A DNA stretch of 31,451 nucleotides from assembly GCA_902496005.1 (NCBI GenBank), contig CABUZI010000006.1:1-31451 (forward strand). The letters are read 5' to 3'. This document shows positions 31,301 to 31,451 of the stretch, in pieces. A model generated the notes under the pieces. That model worked only from the letters and a program-made list of their open reading frames with translations, was not told where the DNA came from and made no database searches. Within the stretch, counting starts at the first letter, position 1. The number at the start of each line of letters is the position of its first letter. The position numbers were made by a program, and so were the translations under genes. Source of the stretch: an uncultured Collinsella sp. (GTDB taxonomy: Bacteria > Actinomycetota > Coriobacteriia > Coriobacteriales > Coriobacteriaceae).

Positions 31301-31451
31301 CCCAGCGGGACGCAACACATCAACCCACCGACATAAGGATTATGCGTGGGGCGCGCCGGCCAACGGACACGAGGATTCGCAGTAAAGTTACCGTAGCTCC
31401 GGCCGGGAGGGCCAGGGCGAGTTTTCCGTAGATTCCGCACGAGCCGAAGGC
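31301..31451. other. Non-coding tail with palindromic CCGGCCGG, cut by window end
   Basis: No gene is seen after the aminotransferase stop. The stretch contains a direct repeat CCGTAG (31397 and 31428 areas) and a self-complementary CCGGCCGG core. It may belong to an element that continues past the window. Confidence 0.35.

Overview
The window looks like a chromosomal segment of a high-G+C, gut-associated actinobacterium of the class Coriobacteriia, most likely Collinsella or a close relative. This is inferred from gene order, codon style, the abundance of PTS and glycoside-metabolism genes and the short palindromic repeat elements between genes. No 16S rRNA gene is present, so the assignment rests on overall resemblance only.

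Layout. (1) 1-1263: the 3' part of an RlmB-type 23S rRNA methyltransferase and a YacP/Rae1-like NYN ribonuclease, tightly coupled. (2) 1290-2701: a convergent HTH-HipA-like kinase gene whose promoter lies inside a perfect 22-bp inverted repeat. (3) 2753-2973: tRNA-Thr(TGT) with promoter and terminator. (4) 2974-3462: intergenic DNA with two matched hairpin units and GAGCGTGGAT repeats. (5) 3463-7276: a beta-glucoside cassette (PTS EIIBC, GH1 6-phospho-beta-glucosidase, divergent RpiR regulator) that appears poorer in G+C than its surroundings and has related repeats on both sides. (6) 7627-12190: a translation and secretion block, tRNA-Tyr, tRNA-Thr(GGT), tRNA-Met, tuf, rpmG, tRNA-Trp, secE, nusG, rplK, rplA. 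Its order resembles the E. coli tufB-secE-nusG-rplKA region. (7) 12195-15722: a two-gene unit joining a cytoplasmic ParB-like/Bmp fusion protein to a calcineurin-like phosphoesterase, then an MscS channel. (8) 15737-19034: a probable gene remnant and a three-gene TrpXYZ-type ABC importer. (9) 19112-22301: a WYL-type regulator, asnS and a stand-alone EIIA(Glc)-like protein. (10) 22546-31300: an alpha/beta hydrolase, a FeoA-FeoB fusion with a candidate metalloregulator operator, a SotB-like MFS exporter, a GH13 enzyme, a UDG-superfamily glycosylase, a flavodoxin-like protein and a class I aminotransferase.

How genes may work together. The EIIBC permease has no EIIA domain, so the EIIA(Glc)-like protein encoded about 17 kb away is a plausible phosphate donor for it. 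The imported phospho-beta-glucoside would be cut by the adjacent GH1 enzyme under RpiR control. The tRNA-tuf promoter and the promoter ahead of rpmG share an 18-bp block with one difference around the -35 element, which suggests co-ordinated strong expression. Several minus-strand genes end with their TAA inside the stem of their own terminator hairpin, and three hairpins share a CAAAGG-type top.

The least explained items are the ParB-like/Bmp fusion with its coupled phosphoesterase, the single-gene HTH-HipA system with its large inverted repeat, and the two intergenic repeat families at 3035-3270 and 7302-7444.
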